Assembly: GCF_030866825.1 (NCBI RefSeq) | Contig: NZ_CP133020.1 | Location: 4,402,001 to 4,466,000, forward strand | Length of the DNA stretch: 64,000 nucleotides | DNA from: Rathayibacter sp. SW19 | GTDB taxonomy: Bacteria > Actinomycetota > Actinomycetes > Actinomycetales > Microbacteriaceae | Direction: 5' to 3' | Shown: positions 1-7,136 of the stretch, one piece after another | Position numbering within the stretch: the first letter of the stretch is position 1 | How the letters are laid out: every line of letters starts with the position of its first letter | The notes under the pieces: model-generated | Seen by the model: only the letters and a program-made list of their open reading frames with translations | Database searches by the model: none | What the model was told of the DNA's origin: nothing | Translations under genes and position numbers: made by a program

Positions 1-1
1 A

Positions 2-25
2 CGCGAGCACCCGGTGGTCGTCTAG
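2..25 (+). CDS. 3' end of an upstream gene (probably phn transporter component), partial
   Basis: Only the last seven codons are visible (REHPVVV, then TAG at 23-25). The stop lies inside the first copy of the dispersed 'GGTCGAGTAGCGAGGAACGAGCGTATCGAGACC-type' repeat, so the final residues come from repeat DNA. Because two PhnE permeases follow, the gene could be the importer's ATPase PhnC, but nothing in seven codons proves that. Confidence 0.3.
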   Translation, partial: REHPVVV

Positions 26-31
26 CGAGGC

Positions 32-95
32 ACGAGCGTATCGAGACCCCGTCACCAGGTCTCGATACGGCCGCGGGCGGCCTACTCGACCAACG
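32..95. repeat. Dispersed inverted repeat, copy 1
   Basis: CGTATCGAGACC is followed by an inverted copy (GGTCTCGATACG) and then CTACTCGACCAACGG. The same family appears near 10528, 22114, 23681, 39649 and 53600. This copy sits between the upstream gene's stop and the first recognisable PhnE residues. Confidence 0.8.
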
Positions 96-125
96 GTCAA
101 GGGTCGCCCGATCAAACCCCGCACG

Positions 126-878
126 TGGTGGAAGACTCTCGTCGCCGTCGTCGTACTGGCAGGCATCACGATCTGGGCAGCGGTCGCCATCGGGGTCGAC
201 TTCGGCGCGCTGGTGCGAAACGCGCAGAACGCGAGCAACACGCTCATTCAACTCACACAACCCGACTACTCGTTCTTTCCCCAGACCGTCCCTGCACTGG
301 TCGAGACCATTCAAATGGCGATCATCGGCACGGCCGTGAGCATCGTGATCGCGCTGCCGGTTTCGTTCTGGGCATCCCGGGCGACCAATCCGAACAGTGT
401 CTTCCTCGGGATCACCCGCTTCATCATGAACGTCGTGCGCAGCGTGCCCGACCTGCTCTACGCATCCTTGTTCGTCACGGTTATCGGCACAGGCGCACTC
501 TCCGGCATCATGGCCCTGGTGCTGTTCAACCTCGGGATCATGGTCAAACTGATCTCCGAAGCGCTCGACGGCCTCGACCGCGGCGGGCAGGAGGCCGGCC
601 TCGCGGCCGGCGCGACGTGGACAAAGGCGAACCGCGCGGCAATGCTCCCCGAGGTCGCGCCCAGCTACATCTCGCAGACGATCTACGTGCTCGAACTCAA
701 CATCCGTGCATCGACAGTGATCGGCCTGGTCGGCGCGGGTGGTCTGGGCATGCTCATCGACAAGGTGCGCACCTTCTACCAGTACCACTACCTCAGCCTC
801 GTCATCCTTGAGATCCTTGTGCTCGTCGTGCTGCTGGAACTCCTGAGCTCCTACGCACGCAAGAGGTTGATCCGATGA
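126..878 (+). CDS. phnE: Phosphonate/phosphite ABC transporter permease PhnE (first copy)
   Basis: Integral membrane subunit of a phosphonate-type importer. The first transmembrane segment (WWKTLVAVVVLAGITIWAAV) is encoded from about 126. The EAA loop that contacts the ATPase is at 'EAGLAAGATWTKANRAAMLP', followed by the family motif 'RASTVIGLVGAGGLG'. The 5' end is unresolved: no ATG, GTG or TTG occurs in this frame between base 3 and the GTG at 213, and starting at 213 would delete helix 1. The frame is open through the repeat to the window edge, so the true start may lie outside. The stop overlaps the second permease's ATG by 4 bases, implying coupled translation. Confidence 0.85.
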   Translation, partial: WWKTLVAVVVLAGITIWAAVAIGVDFGALVRNAQNASNTLIQLTQPDYSFFPQTVPALVETIQMAIIGTAVSIVIALPVSFWASRATNPNSVFLGITRFIMNVVRSVPDLLYASLFVTVIGTGALSGIMALVLFNLGIMVKLISEALDGLDRGGQEAGLAAGATWTKANRAAMLPEVAPSYISQTIYVLELNIRASTVIGLVGAGGLGMLIDKVRTFYQYHYLSLVILEILVLVVLLELLSSYARKRLIR

Positions 879-1813
879 GCGCAATGACGACCACAGCACC
901 GAAAATCACGCCCCCTTCGACGGGCTCCGTGATCGCCGCGCGGCCGCACAAGCCGCACAACCTTCTGCGTAAGGGAATCTGGGTGCTGGTCACCCTCATC
1001 GTGCTGGCTGCATTCTGGAGTGTCGACATCTCCTGGGATGCCCTTCTCACCTTCCCGCAGAAGCTCGTGCACTATCTGGGGCTGATGTTCCTGCCGCCCG
1101 CCTGGGCACAGTTGCCGGCGGCGATCGGTGCGACGATGCTCTCGGTGGCAATGGCCTGGTTCGGAACCATGCTCGGCATCATCATCTCCTTCCCATTGAG
1201 CCTGCTCGCCACCCGTGGGCTGATGCCCGGCGTCGTGCGCTTGCCGTTGCGCGGACTCTTCGCCGTTCTCCGTGCCGTGCCCGAGGTCGTCATCGCCGTG
1301 CTGATGCTCTCCGTCACCGGCCTCACCGCCTTCACCGGCGCGTTGGCAATCGCGCTCGGATCGATCGGCACACTCGGCAAGTGGGGGTACGAGAGTTTCG
1401 AGTCCGTCGACCGTGGTGCCATCGAGGCCGCGACTGCCGCGGGTGCATCCCGGGTGCAGGTCATGCGTTGGGGGGTCTGGCCCAATTCGAAGCCGGATGT
1501 GCTCGCGTTCTGGCTATATCGGTTCGAGATCAGCGTGCGCGCTTCCGCGATTCTCGGGCTGATCGGCGCCGGCGGCATCGGCAAGATGCTGATCGACAAC
1601 ATCCAATTCCGCATCTGGGATGTGGTCGGCATCCTCATGATCGCGGTTGTGGCGATCACGATGCTCATCGACCAGATTTCCGGCACTGTGCGCAATCGGA
1701 TCATTTCGGGCCGGTGGGAGTTGCCGATCGTCTCCGCCCTCAAGCGGCGTTCTGTTCGCCGTGCTCGCACAGAAGCCTCACCGACCATTCGCGAAGACGA
1801 AGGTGAACTGTGA
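875..1813 (+). CDS. phnE: Phosphonate/phosphite ABC transporter permease PhnE (second copy)
   Basis: 312-residue second permease of the same importer, starting in an ATGA overlap with the first. It has a cytoplasmic N-terminus of about 40 residues, several hydrophobic helices, the EAA loop 'EAATAAGASRVQVMRWGVWP' and the conserved 'RASAILGLIGAGGIGKMLID'. Tandem PhnE genes are normal for this transporter class, where the two form a heterodimer. The charged tail (RRSVRRARTEASP) is cytoplasmic. A binding protein and ATPase are expected upstream, outside the window. The substrate (phosphonate versus phosphite) cannot be told from sequence. Confidence 0.92.
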   Translation: MSAMTTTAPKITPPSTGSVIAARPHKPHNLLRKGIWVLVTLIVLAAFWSVDISWDALLTFPQKLVHYLGLMFLPPAWAQLPAAIGATMLSVAMAWFGTMLGIIISFPLSLLATRGLMPGVVRLPLRGLFAVLRAVPEVVIAVLMLSVTGLTAFTGALAIALGSIGTLGKWGYESFESVDRGAIEAATAAGASRVQVMRWGVWPNSKPDVLAFWLYRFEISVRASAILGLIGAGGIGKMLIDNIQFRIWDVVGILMIAVVAITMLIDQISGTVRNRIISGRWELPIVSALKRRSVRRARTEASPTIREDEGEL

Positions 1814-1845
1814 CCCGCGCGGTGTCGGCGGCAATCTGCATCGGG

Positions 1846-1905
1846 AGTGTCCGTTTCGGACAAGAGTATCTGCAAGTGCAGCAACTCTCGCCCGAAACGG
1901 GCACT
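1846..1905. terminator. Long imperfect hairpin after the phn genes
   Basis: Arms 1846-1867 and 1884-1905 are 22 bases each and pair with three mismatches (core CCGTTTCGG / CCGAAAC). The loop holds a second stem, CTGCA/TGCAG. It lies between phnE and the phosphoesterase. It has no T-run, so it may instead be a regulatory or REP-type element. Confidence 0.5.
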
Positions 1906-1951
1906 ATCGGCAGCGCCACGGCACGTCGGTGGCGACCGGTAGGGTGAGCGC

Positions 1952-2923
1952 GTGACGACATCGGAACCATCGACCTCAGACACGCAAGCGCTTCGCATTC
2001 TGCACATTTCGGACTCCCACCTCTCCGGTGACGGTTCGCTGCATTATGGCCTGGTCGACACCCGCGCCGCGCTGCAGCGCGTGCTTGACCGCGCCGGCGA
2101 ACTCGACGCGATCGATGCGGTGGTGGCATCCGGCGACCTCTCCGATGACGGCAGCGAAGCATCGTACCGGGCGCTGCGCGCGGCGATCGAGCCATGGGCG
2201 GCGCAGCGCGGGGCGGCAGTCGTCTATGCGATGGGCAACCACGACCTCCGCGACGGCTTCGAAACCGTGCTCGGCGAACGCGAAGGCGCGAAAACTGTTC
2301 GCGGCTTCCGGATCGTGCACCTCGACAGTTCGGTTCCCGGCTTCGGATACGGCGAAATGGATGCCTCGCAACTCGATCGCCTGCGCGCCCAGCTGGCGGA
2401 GCCCACCGAGAACGGCACGATCGTCGTACTGCATCACCCACCCGTGCCGGCAAATACCCCCCTGCTGGCAGCGCTCGAGCTTCAGCACCCGGAGACACTG
2501 CTGGAGGCCTGCGCCGGCGCCAACGGCAGCGCGGAGGGCAGCAGTGTGCGACTAATTCTCTCGGGCCACTACCATCACAGTCTCGTCGTGACGGCAGCCG
2601 GCATCCCCGTCGTGGTCGCCCCAGGCATCACGAACACGACGGATGCGCTCGCTCCCGCCGGAACGGAGCGCGCGACGATCGGCGCCGGCTTTGCGCTCAT
2701 TGACCTGCCTGCCAGCGGCGGGCCTGTCAGCGGCGTGCCTGTCAGCGGCAGGCCTGTCAGCGGCAGGCCTGTCACCGGCGGGCCTGTCACCGGCGGGCCA
2801 GCGTCCGCCGCACCGCGTGTCACCTTCGTCTCGGCGCCCGGACCGGACGACGGCACAGAACTGTTCAATCTGGATGCGACAGCCATCGAGCAGATCGCCC
2901 GCGCGGCCGGACCGCAGAAATGA
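1952..2923 (+). CDS. Metallophosphoesterase (3',5'-cyclic-nucleotide phosphodiesterase-like)
   Basis: 323 residues, GTG start. The calcineurin-type dinuclear metal site is complete: DSH near residue 20, GDLSDDG, GNHD, HHPP and a final GHYHH. This arrangement matches class III phosphodiesterases and related phosphatases of the Icc/CpdA group. The likely role is hydrolysis of a phosphodiester or phosphomonoester in the cytoplasm, since no signal peptide is present. After the catalytic domain the protein carries six copies of a pentapeptide (PVSGR/PVTGG) encoded by a 15-bp tandem array, then about 40 more residues. The stop overlaps the next gene by 4 bases. The substrate is unknown; placement after a phosphonate importer may be chance. 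Confidence 0.85.
   Translation: MTTSEPSTSDTQALRILHISDSHLSGDGSLHYGLVDTRAALQRVLDRAGELDAIDAVVASGDLSDDGSEASYRALRAAIEPWAAQRGAAVVYAMGNHDLRDGFETVLGEREGAKTVRGFRIVHLDSSVPGFGYGEMDASQLDRLRAQLAEPTENGTIVVLHHPPVPANTPLLAALELQHPETLLEACAGANGSAEGSSVRLILSGHYHHSLVVTAAGIPVVVAPGITNTTDALAPAGTERATIGAGFALIDLPASGGPVSGVPVSGRPVSGRPVTGGPVTGGPASAAPRVTFVSAPGPDDGTELFNLDATAIEQIARAAGPQK
2708..2797 (+). repeat. 15-bp tandem array (6 units) in the phosphoesterase gene
   Basis: Six units of CCTGTCAGCGGCAGG and variants keep the reading frame and encode Pro-Val-Ser/Thr-Gly-X pentapeptides. The first four units carry AGC and the last two ACC, so the array looks expanded by slippage. Confidence 0.9.
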
Positions 2924-3771
2924 CGCCGACCAAGCCCGGAGAGGTGATTGCCACCATTCGCTCGCTCTTGCCCTCGCTGCTACCGACGGAGCAGGCGGTG
3001 GCAACCGCGCTACTGGAGCACTCGGCGCAGATCGTGGAACTCAGTTCCGGGCAGGTAGCTGAGCTGGCGGGCGCGTCGCGTGCGACCGTCGTGCGCACCT
3101 GCCAAAGTCTCGGCTTCTCCGGCTATCAGCAATTGCGCGTGCTCTTGGCTCGGGATGCCGGCTATCTGGTCGCACCCGCACCGGCGGCGGCCGGCGCGGC
3201 CGGTATCGTCGGTGACGCGTTCCGGCACGTCGCAGCCGGGGTTACGTCAATGCTGGCGTTGCTGGACGAAGCCGAGGTCGAGCGGGCGGTCGAGACGCTG
3301 GCATCCGCCGGTCGTGTTGTCGTCGTCGGAAACGGGCTGTCGGCCTCGCTCGCCCTGGATGCGGCCGCCCGATTCAGCAGCATCGGTCGTGCCTCCGAGG
3401 CCCCGATGGACGTGTTCGGCCAGCAGATCACCGCCCGATTGTTGACACCAGCAGACGCCGTATTGGCGATCAGCGGCAGTGGCTCCAGCACCTCGACGCT
3501 GCGGGTCGCAGAAGCGGCCACCGCGGCCGGTGCAACGGTGATCGCGGTGACGGCGTTCGCCCGCAGCCCACTGGCCGAGGCTGCAACAATCAGCCTCGTC
3601 GTCACCATGCCGGATCTAACCTTCCGCGACGAGATCACCCTCGCGTCGCGCCTGCCGCAGGCGATCCTGGTCGAAGGGCTGGTTGCAGCGCTGACAGATC
3701 GTCTTGGCGCCGACGCCGCACGCGCCAAGTCGCTCGCGCTCGACGTGATCAGCGACAACCTGACGGAGTAG
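2920..3771 (+). CDS. MurR/RpiR family transcriptional regulator
   Basis: 283 residues. The N-terminal HTH_6 domain (about 1-77) includes 'VAELAGASRATVVRTCQSLGFSGYQQLRVLLARD'. The C-terminal SIS sugar-phosphate-binding domain (about 115-250) includes 'VVVVGNGLSASLALDAAARFSSIG' and 'LAISGSGSSTSTLRVAEAA'. Such proteins bind phosphosugars and control sugar or amino-sugar genes. It is coupled to the phosphoesterase by an ATGA overlap, so the esterase may act on the regulator's ligand or a related phosphate (inference). No sugar operon adjoins it. Confidence 0.9.
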   Translation: MTPTKPGEVIATIRSLLPSLLPTEQAVATALLEHSAQIVELSSGQVAELAGASRATVVRTCQSLGFSGYQQLRVLLARDAGYLVAPAPAAAGAAGIVGDAFRHVAAGVTSMLALLDEAEVERAVETLASAGRVVVVGNGLSASLALDAAARFSSIGRASEAPMDVFGQQITARLLTPADAVLAISGSGSSTSTLRVAEAATAAGATVIAVTAFARSPLAEAATISLVVTMPDLTFRDEITLASRLPQAILVEGLVAALTDRLGADAARAKSLALDVISDNLTE

Positions 3772-3847
3772 CACGCCAGCGGCCGTCGAGCGATAGTCGA
3801 ACGGTCGAATGATGCCGCCGCTGCACCATCAGTCGACCGCTTCGCTA

Positions 3848-4594
3848 TCACTCAGCAGCTGGGCGGAGCCCCGAGTGTTGCAGAATCCAGGCATGCATAG
3901 CCACGGCAGCCGCAGCTGACGCATTGATCGACCGCGTCGAGCCGAACTGGCTGATTTCGACAACGGCATCCGCGGCCTCGAGCAGCCCGACCGAGAGCCC
4001 GGGACCTTCCTGTCCGAAGACGAGCACGCACGCCTTCGGAAACTCGAACGTCTCGATGATCACACTGCCGGGCACGTTGTCGATCGCGATGATCGGCAGG
4101 TTTTCGTGACGTGCCCAGGCGACCAGATCAACGACATCTGCGTGGTGCACCACATGCTGGTAGCGGTCGGTCACCATGGCGCCCCGCTTGTTCCAGCGCC
4201 GCCGGCCGACGATGTGCACTGTGTGCGCGCCGAACGCGTTTGCGCTACGCACGATCGAGCCGATGTTCATGTCATGCTGCCAGTTCTCGATGGCGACGTG
4301 GAACGGATGCCGTGTCGTGTCGAGGTCGGCGACGATCGCCTCCATCGACCAATACCGGTAGCGGTCGATCACGTTGCGGGTGTCGCCGTGCTCGAGAAGT
4401 TCCGGGTCAAAGCGCGGGTCGGCGGGCCATTCGTCGCGGCCGCCACGCCACGGACCGACACCGTGCGTCGTCCACTCGGCTGTCGGATGCTCGTGCGCAG
4501 GCTGGTCACGAGTCGACACCTCGTGCGTCGTCGGCTCATGCGTTGACACCGCTGGCATCGCTTGTTCCGGAGCTGCCGGTGTCGGTTCGTTCAC
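3848..4594 (-). CDS. TrmH/SpoU-family RNA 2'-O-methyltransferase
   Basis: 248 residues from the GTG at 4594. The SPOUT knot motifs are all present: motif 1 'NWQHDMNIGSIVRSANAFG', motif 2 'LVFGQEGPGLS', motif 3 'STRSINASAAAAVAMHAW'. The predicted activity is AdoMet-dependent ribose methylation of tRNA or rRNA. The N-terminal 90 residues are an unusual low-complexity stretch rich in Thr, His, Glu and Pro (THEPTTHEVSTRDQPAHEH) ahead of the conserved 'RFDPELLEHGDTRNVIDRYRYW'. No good ribosome site precedes the GTG. A 37-codon frame ends four bases upstream, so translation may be coupled to it. Frames open further upstream do not look conserved. Confidence 0.88.
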   Translation of the reverse strand: MNEPTPAAPEQAMPAVSTHEPTTHEVSTRDQPAHEHPTAEWTTHGVGPWRGGRDEWPADPRFDPELLEHGDTRNVIDRYRYWSMEAIVADLDTTRHPFHVAIENWQHDMNIGSIVRSANAFGAHTVHIVGRRRWNKRGAMVTDRYQHVVHHADVVDLVAWARHENLPIIAIDNVPGSVIIETFEFPKACVLVFGQEGPGLSVGLLEAADAVVEISQFGSTRSINASAAAAVAMHAWILQHSGLRPAAE

Positions 4595-4598
4595 CCAT

Positions 4599-4712
4599 TC
4601 AGGGTATCGTTCGAGGCTGTATGACCTCGCCACAGATTGTCGGATTGCGCGGCATCGTGTAGCCCTTGAGCGAGAGCCCACGGGTGATGATATTCGACGT
4701 GTAGCTGACCAC
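4599..4712 (-). CDS. Candidate 37-residue small protein or leader upstream of the RNA methyltransferase
   Basis: GTG at 4712 lies five bases after AGAGGGG, a good ribosome site. The product runs VVSYTSNIITRGLSLKGYTM and on to ICGEVIQPRTIP. Its TGA is four bases before the methyltransferase GTG, which lacks its own site. Upstream lie two copies of TCAATTACCAAGAG spaced 20 bases apart (4716-4751). I recognise no family. It may be a translated leader that couples the next gene. Confidence 0.35.
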   Translation of the reverse strand: MVSYTSNIITRGLSLKGYTMPRNPTICGEVIQPRTIP

Positions 4713-4715
4713 GGT

Positions 4716-4751
4716 TACCCCTCTTGGTAATTGATGTTGGCTCTTGGTAAT
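4716..4751 (-). promoter_or_regulatory. Direct repeat in the upstream region of the methyltransferase operon
   Basis: The 14-mer TCAATTACCAAGAG (minus strand) occurs twice with a 20-base period, about two helical turns. The proximal copy provides part of the ribosome site of the small frame. Spacing suggests a regulator binding one DNA face, or a simple tandem duplication. Confidence 0.4.
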
Positions 4752-4813
4752 TGACTTTGGTAGTGGATGCCGATTGTGCGATCGTGTCGTGTGTTCAGCA
4801 CACGGAGCAACCG

Positions 4814-5104
4814 TTACGCAGGCCGGCTGTTCTTTCCATCCAGCCACAGTTCCGTGGACTCGTCTCGGTGACTTCCTTCTGACCCAACGTGCTTTTCGCT
4901 AATGGTGGGCCCGTTCTTGATGACGTGAACCATAGCCATCGCGTGTCCGCGCCCGAGACCGTACTCCTCCTTGAGCCAGTCGATGATAGGTCCCGCTTTG
5001 ATCGGTTGAATATCGAGTTTTCTGTCGTGTGCCAGCGCGAGAAGTTCCCGCGGCGTGAGGCCGGTCTTGTCTTCGATCGTGTCGAGGTATGCCTGGAATG
5101 ACAT
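4814..5104 (-). CDS. DUF4287 domain protein
   Basis: 96 residues. The ATG at 5104 follows GAAGGAGCTAAAACA, an excellent ribosome site. 'MSFQAYLDTIEDKTGLTPRE' and the following 'KAGPIIDWLKEEYGLGRGHAMAMVHVIKNG' match the small DUF4287 helical domain, often found alone or fused to DUF5655. Function unknown. The C-terminal 20 residues are polar and probably disordered. It follows the DHFR-like gene with four bases between stop and start and so is in its operon, under the TetR operator at 5788. Confidence 0.85.
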   Translation of the reverse strand: MSFQAYLDTIEDKTGLTPRELLALAHDRKLDIQPIKAGPIIDWLKEEYGLGRGHAMAMVHVIKNGPTISEKHVGSEGSHRDESTELWLDGKNSRPA

Positions 5105-5108
5105 TGTT

Positions 5109-5690
5109 TTAGCTCCTTCTGTTCTCGGCAGTTTGATCCGCAGCCGCCGCTGAACGCCGATAGATGAGGTCGAGCACACCCGTGGCGAACACTGCAGACT
5201 GCGCGAGGTCAAATGTGATCGAGTCGAGACCAGTGGCGAACAACTTTTCGCCGTTGCCGAGCACGATCGGATGAATCATGAGCTCAAGCTCGTCAAGCAG
5301 CCGTTCCCGGATGAGCCAGCGCACGAGAGTGATGCTTCCGGCGACGGCGATGATGGCGTTTTCCTCTGCGGCCAAATGAGTGAGTTGTGCGCGCAGGTCT
5401 GCGTGGGCAATGGAGGAGTTTCGCCACGTGAGTGCCTCAGTTCCTGAAGTAGCGACGAGCTTAGGCATCGAATTGATGCGCTGTGCAAGGAACTCCTCGC
5501 CCGGCCGGTGTGGCCACGAATCAGCGAAAATCTCGTAGCTCACCCGCCCGAGCAGAAGCGTATCCGCACGCGCAAAGTGAGCAGAAACCGCGGACGCCAT
5601 CTCGTCATTCATGAAGGGGAAATGCCATTTCTCAGGCGCCCGGACGACGCCGTCCAAAGAGATGAATAGTTGCGCAATGACGTTACCCAC
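5109..5690 (-). CDS. Dihydrofolate reductase family protein (RibD C-terminal-like)
   Basis: 193 residues, GTG start with GAGGGA upstream. It is a stand-alone RibD_C/DHFR-like domain: 'VIAQLFISLDGVVRAPEKWHF', 'RADTLLLGRVSYEIFADSWP', 'IIAVAGSITLVRWLIRERLLDELELMIHPIVLGNG', ending 'ATGVLDLIYRR'. These proteins are putative NADPH reductases of pterin- or flavin-like compounds; individual roles are mostly unknown. It is divergent from the TetR gene and shares its operator. This is a common accessory arrangement in soil actinobacteria. Confidence 0.88.
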   Translation of the reverse strand: MGNVIAQLFISLDGVVRAPEKWHFPFMNDEMASAVSAHFARADTLLLGRVSYEIFADSWPHRPGEEFLAQRINSMPKLVATSGTEALTWRNSSIAHADLRAQLTHLAAEENAIIAVAGSITLVRWLIRERLLDELELMIHPIVLGNGEKLFATGLDSITFDLAQSAVFATGVLDLIYRRSAAAADQTAENRRS

Positions 5691-5699
5691 CGCTGTCCC

Positions 5700-5756
5700 T
5701 CAGTTACCGAAGAACTCGGCGATGACGGGACCGAATACGGCGGCGACCTGCTTCAC
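5700..5756 (-). CDS. Candidate 18-residue leader peptide (MKQVAAVFGPVIAEFFGN)
   Basis: A GTG start sits seven bases after GAGAGG, and the stop is nine bases before the DHFR-family GTG. The peptide is mostly hydrophobic. It could be a leader peptide or the remnant of a longer gene. Its support is the ribosome site and position only. Confidence 0.3.
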   Translation of the reverse strand: MKQVAAVFGPVIAEFFGN

Positions 5757-5787
5757 GGTGTTCCTCTCATTGCCGACCCGCGTGGTC

Positions 5788-5834
5788 GGTACTAGACGGT
5801 ACTGTACCGAGATAGTACGGTACTGTCTAGTACC
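5788..5834. promoter_or_regulatory. Palindromic operator between DHFR-family and tetR genes
   Basis: Two 20-base arms (5788-5807 and 5815-5834; GGTACTAGACGGTACTGTAC and its near-inverse) match at 18 of 20 positions around a 7-base centre. Each arm contains nested GTAC palindromes. It ends 13 bases before the tetR ATG and covers the whole divergent promoter region, as expected for TetR autoregulation and control of the neighbour. Confidence 0.8.
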
Positions 5835-5847
5835 AGGGAGGTTCGCG

Positions 5848-6507
5848 ATGCAAGTTAACAACGAAGGCGGCCCCGCGTCACGGGGGAGCGAGGAAAAGCG
5901 ACAGCAGATGCTCGACGCAGCCCTGACACTGTTCGTCGCCAACGGCTATGTCGGCACGAGCACCGACCAGATCGCTGCAGCATCATCGGTGTCCAAGCAG
6001 ACGATCTACAAGTACTTCGTCGACAAAGAGGGGCTCTTCACAGCGCTCATCACCGACGTGAGCGACCGCATCCACAATCCGTTCGACGAGCTCGCTGACG
6101 CAATGCGTTCTGCGCTAGATGCCGAGTCAGCGATCAAGCTCCTCGCTGAGCAATTCACCCGTTCGATTATGAACCCGCGTGTTCAGGAGATCCGACGCCT
6201 GGTCCTCGCCGAGGCAACCCGCTTCCCAGATCTGGGACGTTTGTATTGGCAACGAGGTTTCGAGAGGGTGCTCGAATCAGTGACAGATTGTCTCCGGCTC
6301 GTGGCTGAGCGCGGGCTGCTGTCGATTTCACGGCCGCCGGTTGCCGCGCAGCACCTCACGGGAATGCTCCTGTGGATTCCAAGCAACCGGGTCATGTTCT
6401 GCGGCCCGGATGGCGGATTTGACGCAGACGAACTGACGCAGCTCATAGACCTCGGGGTCGGGGCCTTTATCTCGGCCTACCGCCCCCAATACGATTCAAA
6501 GGAGTAG
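5848..6507 (+). CDS. TetR/AcrR family transcriptional regulator
   Basis: 219 residues. ATG at 5848 follows GGGAGG; longer upstream frames run through the operator and are unlikely. The N-terminal HTH is clear: 'RQQMLDAALTLFVANGYVGTSTDQIAAASSVSKQTIYKYFVDKEGLFTALI'. The C-terminal half is a helical ligand domain resembling TetR_C_7 (AefR-like) regulators: 'RLVLAEATRFPDLGRLYWQRGFERV'. It is transcribed with the cupin gene (4-base gap) and divergently from the reductase pair, and probably represses both by binding 5788-5834. The inducer is unknown. Confidence 0.92.
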   Translation: MQVNNEGGPASRGSEEKRQQMLDAALTLFVANGYVGTSTDQIAAASSVSKQTIYKYFVDKEGLFTALITDVSDRIHNPFDELADAMRSALDAESAIKLLAEQFTRSIMNPRVQEIRRLVLAEATRFPDLGRLYWQRGFERVLESVTDCLRLVAERGLLSISRPPVAAQHLTGMLLWIPSNRVMFCGPDGGFDADELTQLIDLGVGAFISAYRPQYDSKE

Positions 6508-6511
6508 CCCG

Positions 6512-6853
6512 ATGCTGAATAAGGTGGAGGGATCCGAGCTTGTGATCGGCACTGGCCGCACGATCAAGTTCGAAGGCGAGGAGCATGGATCTGGTGTCTC
6601 GTTCTTCCTTGTGGACAATGAGCAAGGCCAGGGTCCCGCCCCGCACCGTCACCCATACAGCGAGACGTGGGTCGTCCTCGAGGGCGAGGCCATCGTCACT
6701 GCCGACGGTGGAGAAACTCCCGCATCGATCGGTGACATTCTGGTTGTCGAACCGGGCACGGCGCATCAGTTTCGCGCGACAGGCGAGGGGCGTCTGCGAA
6801 TGATGTGCATCCATGCATCGCCGCGTTTCCACCAAGAGAATCTAGAAGCGTGA
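6512..6853 (+). CDS. Cupin domain protein
   Basis: 113 residues, AAAGGAG ribosome site. Single cupin_2 barrel: motif 1 'GPAPHRHPYSETWVVLEGEA' carries two His and a Glu metal ligand, motif 2 'VVEPGTAHQFRATGEG' carries the last His. A metal-dependent isomerase, dioxygenase or sensor role is possible but the substrate cannot be read. Coupled to tetR. Confidence 0.88.
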   Translation: MLNKVEGSELVIGTGRTIKFEGEEHGSGVSFFLVDNEQGQGPAPHRHPYSETWVVLEGEAIVTADGGETPASIGDILVVEPGTAHQFRATGEGRLRMMCIHASPRFHQENLEA

Positions 6854-6911
6854 TGAGCCATGTGGATCTAGCGCAACCTTGCGTTCCTCCAAAGGCAGTC
6901 ACGTAGAACGT

Positions 6912-7136
6912 CTACGGGCGGTCCGCCTCCCGAAGGAGCCGCTGCATGTGCTCGTGGGCTCCGGCCATCCCGGTGTTTCTCACCCGGACGTCGTCGGATT
7001 GCCCTCGCCGCATTACGTCGTCGATGTAGCGACGATCCGCATCGAGGCGAGCCCGCGGGTTATGCCCGACGTTGCCGTGACCAAGGATGACGACCTCGGC
7101 TTGTTCGATGATCGTACGGGGCCGCCCTCCACGGTT
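6912..7136 (-). pseudogene. C-terminal remnant of a metallo-beta-lactamase-fold hydrolase
   Basis: About 74 codons open in the same frame as, and directly after, the TGA of the ArsR-like gene. The translation reads 'RTIIEQAEVVILGHGNVGHN', then 'RARLDADRRYIDDVMRRG', closely resembling the end of MBL-fold hydrolases (GHG metal motif then RLxADRxYLD). There is no start codon before the GHG motif and no N-terminal HxHxDH domain. Codon use is typical of a coding region. Most likely a 5'-deleted gene. Confidence 0.5.
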
